This document shows, piece after piece, positions 15,524-24,546 of a stretch of DNA of 64,000 bases. Position 1 is the first letter of the stretch; each line of letters starts with the position of its first letter. Made by a program: the position numbers and the translations under genes. Under the pieces are notes generated by a model, which was not told where the DNA came from, made no database searches, and saw nothing but the letters and a program-made list of their open reading frames with translations. Origin of the DNA: Bacteroidales bacterium (GTDB lineage: Bacteria; Bacteroidota; Bacteroidia; Bacteroidales; JAQUTK01); the NCBI GenBank assembly GCA_028709785.1, contig JAQUTK010000015.1, positions 1 through 64,000 on the forward strand, in the 5' to 3' direction.

Positions 15524-18517
15524 ATGAAACGTATTCTCATCGTTATTTTATATACTGTGGCTTCCTTTGTTCCACTTTCTGCTCAAATTCTGATACCTGA
15601 TCTTCTGGCACCCTATAAAAACGAGACAGATTGCCGTAATTGGGTTGATTCCATTTACAATGCCATGACACAGGAGGAACGTATCGGTCAGTTGTTTATG
15701 ATGGTTGTTTCTCCGGAATTATCTGAAGCGAATAAGAATGAGATACAGAATCTTATCTACGAAAGCCATATTGGAGGTGTCTTGTTTCAGAAAGGAGACG
15801 CTGAAGCGCAGGCGGCTGTAACGAATTTTTCTCAAAGCTGTGCCACCGTGCCTTTGCTTGTAGCTCTGGATGGTGAGTGGGGGTTATCCATGCGACTTGC
15901 GAACACGATTCAGTTTCCGAAGAATATGACGTTGGGTGCAATGAATAATGATTCGTTACTCTTTTGTTATGGTAAAGAAGTTGGAAGAGAGTGCCGGGAG
16001 ATGGGGATTCATGTTAATTTTGCGCCGGTGGCTGATGTGAACAGCAACCCTGCAAATCCTGTCATTGGGTACAGATCTTTTGGTGAAATACCAGATAATG
16101 TCGCTACTAATTGCATTGCCTATTTTAAGGGTCTCCAGAGCCAGGGTGTTATTGCTGTCGGTAAACATTTTCCAGGTCACGGTGATACTTCTACTGATTC
16201 ACACGAGGAACTGCCTGTGGTTGAACACTCAAAGAGAAGGCTGAACGCGGTTGAATTATATCCTTTTCGTGCTATCGTTGAATCGGGTATAGATGGCATG
16301 ATGAGCGGACATTTATATGTCCCGGCTCTTGATACAACTTATCAACCGGCCAGTCTCTCTCCAAAAGTAGTTGGTGATTTGCTTAAGGAGTCTATGCAGT
16401 TCGGAGGTCTGATTTTTACAGATGCTTTAGTGATGAAAGGTGTTTCTTCTTCAGAAAATCTGTGTGTACGTGCATTACTTGCCGGTAATGATGTCTTGCT
16501 TGATCCGGATAACTTAGGAATGCAGATCCAACAGATTAAAGACGCTTTGGATCAGGGAGTCCTAACGCGTGCTATGCTTGAGGAAAAAGTGATGAAGATT
16601 CTGACCTATAAATACATTGTCGGATTGAATGACTATAAGCAGGTCAACCTGGAGAATCTGAAAGAGCGTCTGAATCCAATCTTTGCACAGTCACTGAACA
16701 GCACGTTGTATAGACGTTCCATAACGGTATTAAAGAATGAATCAGAAAACTTGCCCTTGCATCAATTGAGCACTTCTCCAATAGCTTCTCTCTCCATCGG
16801 TGCTGATTCAAAAACACCCTTTCTGGAACAGATTCAAGCATATCATAGCGTTCCTTGTCAGTCAATCTCGTATACTATTCCCAAGAAAGAGTCTGATAAG
16901 TGGAGCACTACTCTGAAAGATTATCCTCAATTGATTATTTCTATTCACTCTTCAAGAGCCGCTGAAGATCAGGCACTGGTGGAACTTTGCAAAACGCATC
17001 AGGTCACGTTGGTCTTTTTTGTAACCCCCTATCAGATGTCCAACTTCAGCGAATCAATCAAGTTTGCCAGGTCTGTTGTTTTGGCATATGAGAATACCGC
17101 TGAAATGCAGCAATCAGCTGCGGAAGCAGTTTTTGGAGGCATTGAGGTGCAGGGGAAACTTCCGGTTACCGTGACTGATCTGTTTTCAGAAGGAACCGGA
17201 CTTACACTCCCGAAAACACGTATTTCTTATTCCCGTCCGATGGATATAGGTGTTTCCTATGAGGTCTTGGATGAGATAGAAGATGTTGTGAATGAAGGAA
17301 TCACAGAGAAAGCTTTTCCCGGTTGTCAGGTGATGGTCGTTAAAAACGGAACTGTGATTTATGATCGTGCTTTTGGCTATTTTGATTATGCAAAAACACA
17401 TTCTGTTCAGAACTCTGATCTATATGATCTGGCTTCTCTGACCAAAACAACGGCGACTCTTCCGGCAATCATGAAACTGTATGACCAGAAGAAGATTCGT
17501 TTGGATGATAAAGTTTCGTCCTATCTGTCCTTTCTCCTCCAGACAGACAAAGAAAATCTGACCATACGTGATCTGTTGTACCACCAATCGGGCTTGGCAC
17601 CCTTTCTACCTTTTTATGAGAAACTGATTAATAAGAACAGCTATCAAGGTCCGCTTCTGTCACGGAAACGTAATAAAATATATACTCTTCCTTTTGATGG
17701 AACTTCCTATGCAAATAAGAACTTTAAGTTTGACAAAAAACTGGTTTCTCCGGTTCGAAAAGCTGATTATACGATCCAAATGGCTGAGGGAATGTATCTG
17801 AAAGATTCATTCAGGGATACCGTCATGCAAGAGATTGTACGAAGCCCATTGGGACCACTCCATGAATATCAGTACAGTGATCTTAATTTTATTCTCTTGA
17901 AAGAGCTTGTTGATGTGATTACAAAAGACTCTTTTGATACCTATCTGGATAGTACTCTTTTTCGTCCGTTGGGTGCAATTAATCTGGGCTTTCGTCCGCT
18001 AGCACGTGTGCCAAAGAGTTCCATCGCTCCAACTGTGGATGATCAGTTCCTTCGGAAGCAACTACTTGTGGGTTATCCACACGATGAAGCAGCCGCTGTG
18101 TTGGGAGGTGTGGCTGGTAATGCGGGACTCTTCTCCAATGCAAACGATATCGCGAAGTATCTCCAAATGTTGCTTAATCAGGGAACGTATGGGGGCGAGC
18201 GATTTTTATCAGCTAAGACCGTACGTTTGTTTACTGAGAGTAAAAGTGAATATAGCCGTCGGGGTCTTGGATTTGATAAATCGGTAAAAGGAGATAAGAA
18301 TCTGAGTCCGGTTTGTGAGGCAGCATCAAAAACAGAAGACGTATATGGCCATACAGGTTTTACCGGGACATGCTATTGGGTAGATCCCCATAACCAGCTC
18401 ATTTATATCTTTCTAAGCAATCGTGTCAATCCATCACGGGGGAATAACAAGTTGTCTTCTCTGAGTATCCGTTCCCGGATTCATGAGGTTATCTATAAAG
18501 CCATCGGGGTCGAATAG
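15524..18517 (+). CDS. GH3 beta-N-acetylglucosaminidase fused to a serine beta-lactamase-like domain
   Basis: A secreted 997-residue two-enzyme protein. After the signal peptide (residues 1-21), a GH3 domain (about 35-370) carries the NagZ-like motif KHFPGHGDTSTDSH (Asp/His acid-base pair) and the nucleophile segment GLIFTDALVMKG. A middle GH3 C-terminal-like domain (about 400-570) leads to a class C beta-lactamase/DD-peptidase-like domain (about 590-990) with SLTK (SxxK), YSDLN (YxN-like) and HTG (KTG-like). This pairing is known in Bacteroidetes and suggests peptidoglycan remodelling or recycling, cutting both glycan and peptide. The start at 15524 (MKRILIV) is preferred over 15503 because it opens the signal peptide. 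Its stop is one base from the convergent PorT-like gene. Confidence 0.9.
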   Translation: MKRILIVILYTVASFVPLSAQILIPDLLAPYKNETDCRNWVDSIYNAMTQEERIGQLFMMVVSPELSEANKNEIQNLIYESHIGGVLFQKGDAEAQAAVTNFSQSCATVPLLVALDGEWGLSMRLANTIQFPKNMTLGAMNNDSLLFCYGKEVGRECREMGIHVNFAPVADVNSNPANPVIGYRSFGEIPDNVATNCIAYFKGLQSQGVIAVGKHFPGHGDTSTDSHEELPVVEHSKRRLNAVELYPFRAIVESGIDGMMSGHLYVPALDTTYQPASLSPKVVGDLLKESMQFGGLIFTDALVMKGVSSSENLCVRALLAGNDVLLDPDNLGMQIQQIKDALDQGVLTRAMLEEKVMKILTYKYIVGLNDYKQVNLENLKERLNPIFAQSLNSTLYRRSITVLKNESENLPLHQLSTSPIASLSIGADSKTPFLEQIQAYHSVPCQSISYTIPKKESDKWSTTLKDYPQLIISIHSSRAAEDQALVELCKTHQVTLVFFVTPYQMSNFSESIKFARSVVLAYENTAEMQQSAAEAVFGGIEVQGKLPVTVTDLFSEGTGLTLPKTRISYSRPMDIGVSYEVLDEIEDVVNEGITEKAFPGCQVMVVKNGTVIYDRAFGYFDYAKTHSVQNSDLYDLASLTKTTATLPAIMKLYDQKKIRLDDKVSSYLSFLLQTDKENLTIRDLLYHQSGLAPFLPFYEKLINKNSYQGPLLSRKRNKIYTLPFDGTSYANKNFKFDKKLVSPVRKADYTIQMAEGMYLKDSFRDTVMQEIVRSPLGPLHEYQYSDLNFILLKELVDVITKDSFDTYLDSTLFRPLGAINLGFRPLARVPKSSIAPTVDDQFLRKQLLVGYPHDEAAAVLGGVAGNAGLFSNANDIAKYLQMLLNQGTYGGERFLSAKTVRLFTESKSEYSRRGLGFDKSVKGDKNLSPVCEAASKTEDVYGHTGFTGTCYWVDPHNQLIYIFLSNRVNPSRGNNKLSSLSIRSRIHEVIYKAIGVE

Positions 18518-18518
18518 A

Positions 18519-19220
18519 TTATTCGAAGTTTAGCGATAAGACAAATAATCGGGAAGTCATCTTTGATAGAGCGTTGGTATACTTGATATTATCAAGAATG
18601 ACAAGATCGCTTCTGTCTTTTTCCAAAAGATCATTCAGACCCAGACAAAACTTAAGCTCCGGACAGAACTTGAAATAGCGGTAATAAAGGTTACATCCAA
18701 TGCCAATCTCAAAATAGGTTGCAACAGTCTTGGCAAGCAACTCGCTTCCTTTTTTCTTCGATAAATCAAAAGCGATACTCGGACCGGCAATCAGATACGG
18801 ACGAATGTTGTTTAAACGCTCAGAACTGAACTTTAGGTGTATCGGGAGCATCAGATAGTTTGTTTTCATAGTCATATTCGTCTCTTTCCCGGAATTATAG
18901 TCTCGGAAGACGATGTTTTTATCGCCGAAGTAGAGAGAAGGAGAGAAGCGAAGATTAAGTACCGGAGTCAGGTACAAGTCTCCGATCAGTCCCACATTAA
19001 ATCCCGGATTGTGATTGGGAATCTCGGCAAACCATGTTTCTCCTTTTGGTGTTGTAATACCGGTATGAAAGAATTCCAGATCTTGCGTGTGAATACCCAT
19101 CATAAAGCCGTAATGAAAGATCTTCTGATCCGCATACGGCTGGTTTTTCACCTTTTGAGACTGGGCGAAAAGCATGCTGAAGCAGCTTAAAAAACCAAGA
19201 AGGAGTATATATCTTTTCAT
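18519..19220 (-). CDS. PorT-family outer-membrane beta-barrel protein
   Basis: A 233-residue protein with a signal peptide (residues 1-19, cleaved after FAQ) and a predicted small outer-membrane barrel of alternating hydrophobic strands. The segment NQPYADQKIFHYGFMMGIH resembles the N-terminus of PorT, a component of the type IX secretion apparatus in Bacteroidetes. The gene just upstream encodes an M6 protease with a type-IX-like C-terminal tail. It could instead be a generic OmpA-like or PorT-like barrel unrelated to secretion. Confidence 0.7.
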   Translation of the reverse strand: MKRYILLLGFLSCFSMLFAQSQKVKNQPYADQKIFHYGFMMGIHTQDLEFFHTGITTPKGETWFAEIPNHNPGFNVGLIGDLYLTPVLNLRFSPSLYFGDKNIVFRDYNSGKETNMTMKTNYLMLPIHLKFSSERLNNIRPYLIAGPSIAFDLSKKKGSELLAKTVATYFEIGIGCNLYYRYFKFCPELKFCLGLNDLLEKDRSDLVILDNIKYTNALSKMTSRLFVLSLNFE

Positions 19221-19281
19221 TTGCTTATTCTATCATCCTTTAAACGGGATTTCAGTTGTCTTATTGTCTTTTGAAATAGAA

Positions 19282-21111
19282 TCACTTGGTACGAAGCAAT
19301 CTGAAGGAATGTTTTGAGGTTGCGTTAGCGACTTGTACAATACATGTTTGCAACCCTTCTGGGAATGGCAAAATAAGATCCTCTTCTGTTGTAGAAGAAT
19401 GCAACAAAGTACCTCCCAGAGAGTAGACAGAAATCTGGCTTTTGCTTTGGATGTTTTTGATAATGATGTTACTGTTTTCCAGATAACAGGCGACGCTACC
19501 GGACAAGACTTCAGATACGTCAGTCAAACCTCCTGAAACTTTAAAAGAAACCTGTTTGTCATTAAGCGCAATTTCGCTTAAAGGAACTTTTGTTGATTTT
19601 CCGCTCCAGGATAGAGCATTGGGTATCGTCTCATCAGAGAACCGATTGGAACTTAGTTGCTGAAAGGCCCAGACAGAACCAGCCTTTTTGATATAACAAC
19701 AGTAGTGGCTCGATACACCATTCAGAGAATTAAATGCTCTGGTACCCGCGACCAGTCCCCACTTCTCAATCATCTTCGCTGAACGGTCTACGTGGTAGAT
19801 CAGCAATCCATATCCCAGATTACTGATCGCACGGGTCGTGTCCCATCCTTGTGCACTGCGTGTTTCTAGTAAGTAAAATTCGCCCTCTGTATCTGTATTG
19901 ATCCGGAAAGCGTTGTTTGTGCCAATGGAGGGGAGAGTCATATTTGCCGGAGTATCATCCAATACGACAGGATCCAACCATCCACATACATATCGTTCTA
20001 TCGCAGATAAATAGGGTGGAGTCTGAGAGTTATTATTGTAATTGCCGTTGTCCATCAAAAAATAATTACTCATGACCGAGGTGGCGCTGACTGTGTTATA
20101 AAAATCAGGGATGCCGAGCACATGAGCAAACTCGTGGCAAAAACTTCCAATGCCAGCTATTTGGCTGCCACTTGTGCCCCGAAGTTCGGAGGTGCATGCA
20201 TAGCCCATCATGCTCACACCATCCAATGACCAGGGAGCAGTTATGAAATATCTCCGTTGCGACCAGATAGCAGTGGATGGTGCGCCCTGGGCTTCATCAT
20301 AACCTGCATAAATCAGAAACACATTATCAATGATTCCATCATTATTCAGATCATATTCCGAGAAATCAAGATTGTAATTCTCATTGGCTTTTTCACAGGC
20401 TTGTCTTACCATTACATCCAGATTAAAATCGCCATTTGAACCAAACCCGTTTTTGCCATAATAGGAAAGTGGTTGCGAAAGAGTTACCGGTCCGACGACA
20501 TCAAACGTGATATCCAGTTTACCCATGGAGTTTGCTTTGAAATAGTCGTATGCACTGCCTGTTGCTCCATTGATAGTATATCCTTCCTGGTTGAGCAGGT
20601 TTGAAAATGATGCCTGGGGATTTGCAGTCTTAAAAGTTACGTCGCTGAAGTTGACCAGGATGACAAGCGTTATTATAGAACCGGTAGTTGGGAATGCTGC
20701 AACGGATGCAGATGTTTCCATTAGACTTCGGCTCTGTATGGCTCCTTGTTCCATATTTTTCCTTACAGATTCCGGTAATCCTTTGGTGAGTGTGAGGAGG
20801 TGGTTCATCTCCTTGATGGTGCGATTGCTGCCATCAGAAACCCTGACAGTACCGGGGATAATATTGTTGAACGCGTCATACGTTGCATATACAAAGTAGT
20901 CCGAATCAGTACGGGCAATGACATAATCGTCGGTCGTTGTATAATAGTGAAAAAATTCATCACCCTGAAGCAACACGTGCAGTCGCGTGCCATCCGGTTG
21001 AGTTAGTACAATAGGTTTGTCCCACGCTCTTCCGGCAACAGCCAAATGTGTGCTAAGGATAACAGATAAAACAAGGAATCCCCAACGAAGTATGACCGTC
21101 ATTCTGCTCAT
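19282..21111 (-). CDS. Secreted M6-family metalloprotease with sorting-domain-like C-terminus
   Basis: A 609-residue zinc protease. After a signal peptide (about residues 1-26), the catalytic domain (about 140-440) contains HEFAHVLGIPD, the HExxHxxGxxD zincin motif of M6 (immune-inhibitor-A-like) peptidases. The last 70-80 residues (ISVYSLGGTLLHS ... FRLLRTK) have the layout of a type A type IX secretion sorting domain, though degenerate. I choose 21111 (MSRMTVILRW) because it follows the rsgA stop by eight bases; the frame to 21204 overlaps rsgA. Probably co-transcribed with rsgA and the PorT-like gene. Substrate unknown. Confidence 0.85.
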   Translation of the reverse strand: MSRMTVILRWGFLVLSVILSTHLAVAGRAWDKPIVLTQPDGTRLHVLLQGDEFFHYYTTTDDYVIARTDSDYFVYATYDAFNNIIPGTVRVSDGSNRTIKEMNHLLTLTKGLPESVRKNMEQGAIQSRSLMETSASVAAFPTTGSIITLVILVNFSDVTFKTANPQASFSNLLNQEGYTINGATGSAYDYFKANSMGKLDITFDVVGPVTLSQPLSYYGKNGFGSNGDFNLDVMVRQACEKANENYNLDFSEYDLNNDGIIDNVFLIYAGYDEAQGAPSTAIWSQRRYFITAPWSLDGVSMMGYACTSELRGTSGSQIAGIGSFCHEFAHVLGIPDFYNTVSATSVMSNYFLMDNGNYNNNSQTPPYLSAIERYVCGWLDPVVLDDTPANMTLPSIGTNNAFRINTDTEGEFYLLETRSAQGWDTTRAISNLGYGLLIYHVDRSAKMIEKWGLVAGTRAFNSLNGVSSHYCCYIKKAGSVWAFQQLSSNRFSDETIPNALSWSGKSTKVPLSEIALNDKQVSFKVSGGLTDVSEVLSGSVACYLENSNIIIKNIQSKSQISVYSLGGTLLHSSTTEEDLILPFPEGLQTCIVQVANATSKHSFRLLRTK

Positions 21112-21118
21112 AAGCTCT

Positions 21119-22045
21119 TTATTCACGATATTTACCTTCGTCGCAGTCCTCGAGAATATTGACGTAACTGGTGTAGCGCGATTCGCTGATCTTATGGAGC
21201 TCAACAGCTTCTCTTACAGCACATCCCGGTTCATGTATATGGGTGCAGTTGTTGAAGCGGCAGTTGGGTGAAACGTTGAATATTTCCCGAAAATAATGTG
21301 CAATTTCCGCAGCCTTCATCCCGACGGTACCAAACCCTTTGATACCCGGAGTGTCAATCAGGTAACCACCTTCCGGAAGCTCAAACATCTCAGAAAAAGT
21401 GGTCGTATGTGTTCCTTTGTTGTTATGCTCAGATATGGACTCGGTGCGTAGAGCCAGTTCAGGAAATATCGCATTGATAAATGTGCTTTTCCCGACACCT
21501 GAATTGCCTGACACGAGTGAGACCTTTCCCTGAAGCATTTTTCTTGCTTCCCGGACGCTGTCAGGATCAATAGCCGAGATGCAAAGACAGGGATATCCGA
21601 TCCCTTCATACAGGTTAACCAATGCTTTCATGTAGTTTGTTTCCCATTCATCATACAGATCTGTCTTGTTAAAGAGCAAAACAGCGGGTACCCGGTAGGC
21701 TTCACTGGTTGCCAAAAAACGATCAATAAAAATAGTATTGGTTTCAGGATGGTTGATTGTGATTATCAGAAGAACCTGATCGAGATTGGCTGCGAGAATA
21801 TGGGATAATTTAGAAAGATTGGATGCTTTGCGCACGATATAGTTGCGTCGATCTTCGATGTGAGTGATATAGGCACTGCCTTCCGTCGCGATTTCAATCT
21901 GTACGCGGTCACCCACGGCAACAGGGTTTGTGCTTCGGATTCCTTTTAACCGGAAGTTTCCTTTTATCTTACATGCCACAAGAGCACCATCGTCACATTT
22001 GACTTGATACCAGCTCCCTGTATTTTTAATCACTAATCCATTCAC
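21119..22045 (-). CDS. rsgA: Ribosome small subunit-dependent GTPase A (RsgA/YjeQ)
   Basis: Circularly permuted GTPase for late 30S maturation, 308 residues: OB-fold (about 1-70), GTPase domain with G4 FNKTDLYDE before G1 GNSGVGKST and G3 DTPGIKGFG, and a zinc finger [15 protein letters not shown] start it at GTG 22045 ([13 protein letters not shown], the family N-terminus). The in-frame ATG at 22090 lies inside the frr terminator hairpin, and its 15 extra residues do not fit the family. It is followed after eight bases by the M6 protease gene. Confidence 0.93.
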   Translation of the reverse strand: MNGLVIKNTGSWYQVKCDDGALVACKIKGNFRLKGIRSTNPVAVGDRVQIEIATEGSAYITHIEDRRNYIVRKASNLSKLSHILAANLDQVLLIITINHPETNTIFIDRFLATSEAYRVPAVLLFNKTDLYDEWETNYMKALVNLYEGIGYPCLCISAIDPDSVREARKMLQGKVSLVSGNSGVGKSTFINAIFPELALRTESISEHNNKGTHTTTFSEMFELPEGGYLIDTPGIKGFGTVGMKAAEIAHYFREIFNVSPNCRFNNCTHIHEPGCAVREAVELHKISESRYTSYVNILEDCDEGKYRE

Positions 22046-22062
22046 GTGCGGCAATAGTTTGG

Positions 22063-22094
22063 TAAAAAATCCACTTGCACCTAGATGCAAGTGG
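22063..22094 (-). terminator. Intrinsic terminator of frr
   Basis: Perfect 9-bp stem CCACTTGCA/TGCAAGTGG (22071-22079 with 22086-22094) followed on the minus strand by ATTTTTT. It ends the pyrH-frr transcript just before the rsgA start. Confidence 0.85.
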
Positions 22095-22102
22095 AAATAA
22101 AC

Positions 22103-22666
22103 TCAGACGGTCATAATTTCTTTTTCTTTAGCGGCATAGATATCGTCCAGCCGCTTGATATATTTATCGTGGATCTTCTGAACATCCATTTCGGCATCTT
22201 TCTCAGCATCTTCCGGCAGACCTTCCTTTATTGCTTTCTTCAGACTATCAATGCAATCACGACGAGCGTTGCGTACGCTCACTTTTGCATTTTCGACTTC
22301 TTGCTTTGATTGTTTAAGTAATTGCTTGCGTCGGTCTTCGGTAAGCGGAGGAATGGATAAACGGATAATCTCTCCGTTGTTGTCCGGCGTAATACCAATG
22401 TCTGAGTTTTGGATCGCTTTCTCAATCTCTTTCAACATTTTCTTTTCCCAGGGTTGAACAATGATGGTACGTCCATCAGGTGTTGATATGGTAGCTACAC
22501 CACTCAGAGGTGTCATGCTGCCGTAATAATCAACGTGGATGGGGTCCAGAATGCGGGCATTCGCTTTCCCGGCACGAATATGAGCCAGAGAATCATCCAA
22601 ATGTATGGTGGCCATTTCCATCATTTCTTCTGCTTCAAGCAGAAATGTCTTTACATCGGGTGTCAT
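22103..22666 (-). CDS. frr: Ribosome recycling factor
   Basis: Splits post-termination ribosomes with EF-G. The 187-residue length, the motif HIRAGKANARILDPIHVDYYG and the long coiled helices with VRNARRDCIDSLKK match RRF over its full length. It follows pyrH by 44 bases, the classic pyrH-frr order. Confidence 0.97.
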   Translation of the reverse strand: MTPDVKTFLLEAEEMMEMATIHLDDSLAHIRAGKANARILDPIHVDYYGSMTPLSGVATISTPDGRTIIVQPWEKKMLKEIEKAIQNSDIGITPDNNGEIIRLSIPPLTEDRRKQLLKQSKQEVENAKVSVRNARRDCIDSLKKAIKEGLPEDAEKDAEMDVQKIHDKYIKRLDDIYAAKEKEIMTV

Positions 22667-22710
22667 AGCATTAATTTGTTTGTAATTAGTATTAATCTGT
22701 TATTTCGTAC

Positions 22711-23418
22711 TTAGTTATGAACGAGTGTTCCGATCTTATCTCCTTTGATAACCTTCAGGAGGTTGCCAGGAGTATCCATATCAAACACAATGATTGGAAG
22801 GTTGTTTTCCTTACACATTGTAGTGGCGGTCAGATCCATCACCTTCAACCCTTGTACATATATTTCATCATAGGTAATCTCATCATACTTTGTTGCGGTT
22901 GGATCTTTTTCAGGATCGGCAGTATAAATGCCATCTACCCGGGTACCCTTAAGCATTACATCCGCTTCGATCTCGATGCCTCGCAGAGACGAACCCGTAT
23001 CTGTCGTAAAGAAAGGATTACCGGTACCTGCCGAAAGAATAACGACTGATCCCTGTTCCATCTCTTCAATCGCTTTCCATTTGCTGTAAAACTCACCGAT
23101 CGGTTCCATGCGGATAGCCGTAAGTACCTTTGTTTTTACTCCTTTTACAGTAAGTGCAGAGCTCAACGCCAAACTGTTAATCACGGTTGCCAACATGCCC
23201 ATCTGGTCTCCTTTTACCCGGTCAAAACCTTTTGAAGCACCACTTAATCCGCGGAAGATGTTTCCTCCTCCGATCACGATACCGATTTGAACTCCCAGGT
23301 TTGAGATCTCTCTGATCTGCTCCGCATATTCATTCAGACGCAGTTCGTCGATACCATATTGTTTGTCGCCCATCAGCGATTCACCACTGAGCTTTAGTAA
23401 TATTCTTTTGTACTTCAT
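22711..23418 (-). CDS. pyrH: UMP kinase
   Basis: Phosphorylates UMP to UDP in pyrimidine nucleotide synthesis. At 235 residues it has the amino-acid-kinase fold motifs RILLKLSGESLMG at the N-terminus, VIGGGNIFRG and GTGNPFFTTDTG. It is transcribed with frr. Confidence 0.97.
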   Translation of the reverse strand: MKYKRILLKLSGESLMGDKQYGIDELRLNEYAEQIREISNLGVQIGIVIGGGNIFRGLSGASKGFDRVKGDQMGMLATVINSLALSSALTVKGVKTKVLTAIRMEPIGEFYSKWKAIEEMEQGSVVILSAGTGNPFFTTDTGSSLRGIEIEADVMLKGTRVDGIYTADPEKDPTATKYDEITYDEIYVQGLKVMDLTATTMCKENNLPIIVFDMDTPGNLLKVIKGDKIGTLVHN

Positions 23419-23509
23419 GTTTTGAAATCATTCAAATTGGTTGATAAAGATGCGAAATTAGCAAAATCAGATGAATAATCTTCTGTTTTGCACCCTGAAA
23501 GGATCTTTT

Positions 23510-24430
23510 TTATTTGTCATCAGTGATAACAGAAACCTCTTTCGTCCTGTTTTGAATCACTTTTGCACCTTTGGGCACATTTTTGGTGACCCAAATGTTA
23601 CCACCAATACTGGCACCTTCTCCGATTGTAATCCGCCCGAGGATTGTAGCATTGGAATAGATAATCACATTGTCTTCCAGAATCGGATGACGGGGAATTC
23701 CCTTGATAGGCTTTCCATCTTCGTCCAGTGGAAAACTTTTTGCACCCAATGTTACTCCCTGATACAACTTAACGTTTTTGCCAATGATCGCCGTTTGCCC
23801 GATGACCACACCAGTACCATGGTCAATCGTAAAATATTCTCCGATGACAGCGCCCGGATGGATATCAATGCCTGTTTCGCTGTGTGCCATTTCTGTTATC
23901 ATGCGGGGTATTAACGGCACTCCCAACTCTTGTAATTTATGTGCCATCCGATAATTACTGATGGCGCGGATAGCCGGATAGCAGAAGATTATTTCCTCAT
24001 AACTCTCTGCCGCAGGGTCGCCATTATAGGCCGCTTCCACATCTGTTCCCAGAAGGCGTCGGAGTTCAGGCAGATAGGCGATGAACTTCGTGGCTATTTC
24101 TTTTGCTTTATGCCGGTTCTCATTGTTATCCTGACAGATCTCACAATTCCTTTTGCTATAGCAGATACCGGCAAGAATCTGCTCCGTCAGCAGAGTTTGC
24201 AGATTGTCTATATTCACACCAATGTGATACTGAATTGTGTTTTTATTTACCATCGGATCACCAAAGTAACCCGGGAAAATAATGGCACGAACCAATGTGA
24301 CAATCTCTTTCAGCACAATACCCGAAGGAAGAGGTTCACCTCCTTTGTGAGAAAGATATAAATCACCATACGAACCGTACTCTGAAAGTTCTTTAATCGT
24401 TCTTTTGGTCATGTCAGAATCATTTGTCAT
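23510..24430 (-). CDS. cysE: Serine O-acetyltransferase (long form)
   Basis: Acetylates serine for cysteine synthesis. The 306-residue protein has an N-terminal helical domain (about 1-190) and a left-handed beta-helix (about 195-290) with hexapeptide repeats and the active-site run DIHPGAVIGEYFTIDHGTG. The length and N-terminus resemble the EpsC-like long form. The start at 24430 (MTNDSDMTKRT) is preferred because a TATCTTTG promoter box lies at 24457-24464. The ATG at 24412 is a second option; the frame to 24523 would extend above the promoter. Confidence 0.9.
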   Translation of the reverse strand: MTNDSDMTKRTIKELSEYGSYGDLYLSHKGGEPLPSGIVLKEIVTLVRAIIFPGYFGDPMVNKNTIQYHIGVNIDNLQTLLTEQILAGICYSKRNCEICQDNNENRHKAKEIATKFIAYLPELRRLLGTDVEAAYNGDPAAESYEEIIFCYPAIRAISNYRMAHKLQELGVPLIPRMITEMAHSETGIDIHPGAVIGEYFTIDHGTGVVIGQTAIIGKNVKLYQGVTLGAKSFPLDEDGKPIKGIPRHPILEDNVIIYSNATILGRITIGEGASIGGNIWVTKNVPKGAKVIQNRTKEVSVITDDK

Positions 24431-24456
24431 ACTCTCTTTTTTTATTTTAAGACAGG

Positions 24457-24464
24457 CAAAGATA
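24457..24464 (-). promoter_or_regulatory. Predicted -7 box for cysE
   Basis: TATCTTTG on the minus strand, 27 bases upstream of the start at 24430. Confidence 0.55.
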
Positions 24465-24511
24465 CGAAATGATTTTATATCTCTAAGAATGATAGGTTTG
24501 TTTGTTTTTAT

Positions 24512-24519
24512 TACTTTTG
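24512..24519 (+). promoter_or_regulatory. Predicted -7 box for tricorn-like protease
   Basis: TACTTTTG, 28 bases before the ATG at 24547; divergent from the cysE box. Confidence 0.55.
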
Positions 24520-24546
24520 TCACTTCACCTAATTAATGATATAATT

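Noticed and set aside
22046..22090. Longer RsgA N-terminus from ATG 22090
   Set aside because: The extra codons lie within the frr terminator hairpin and T run and do not match the family start.
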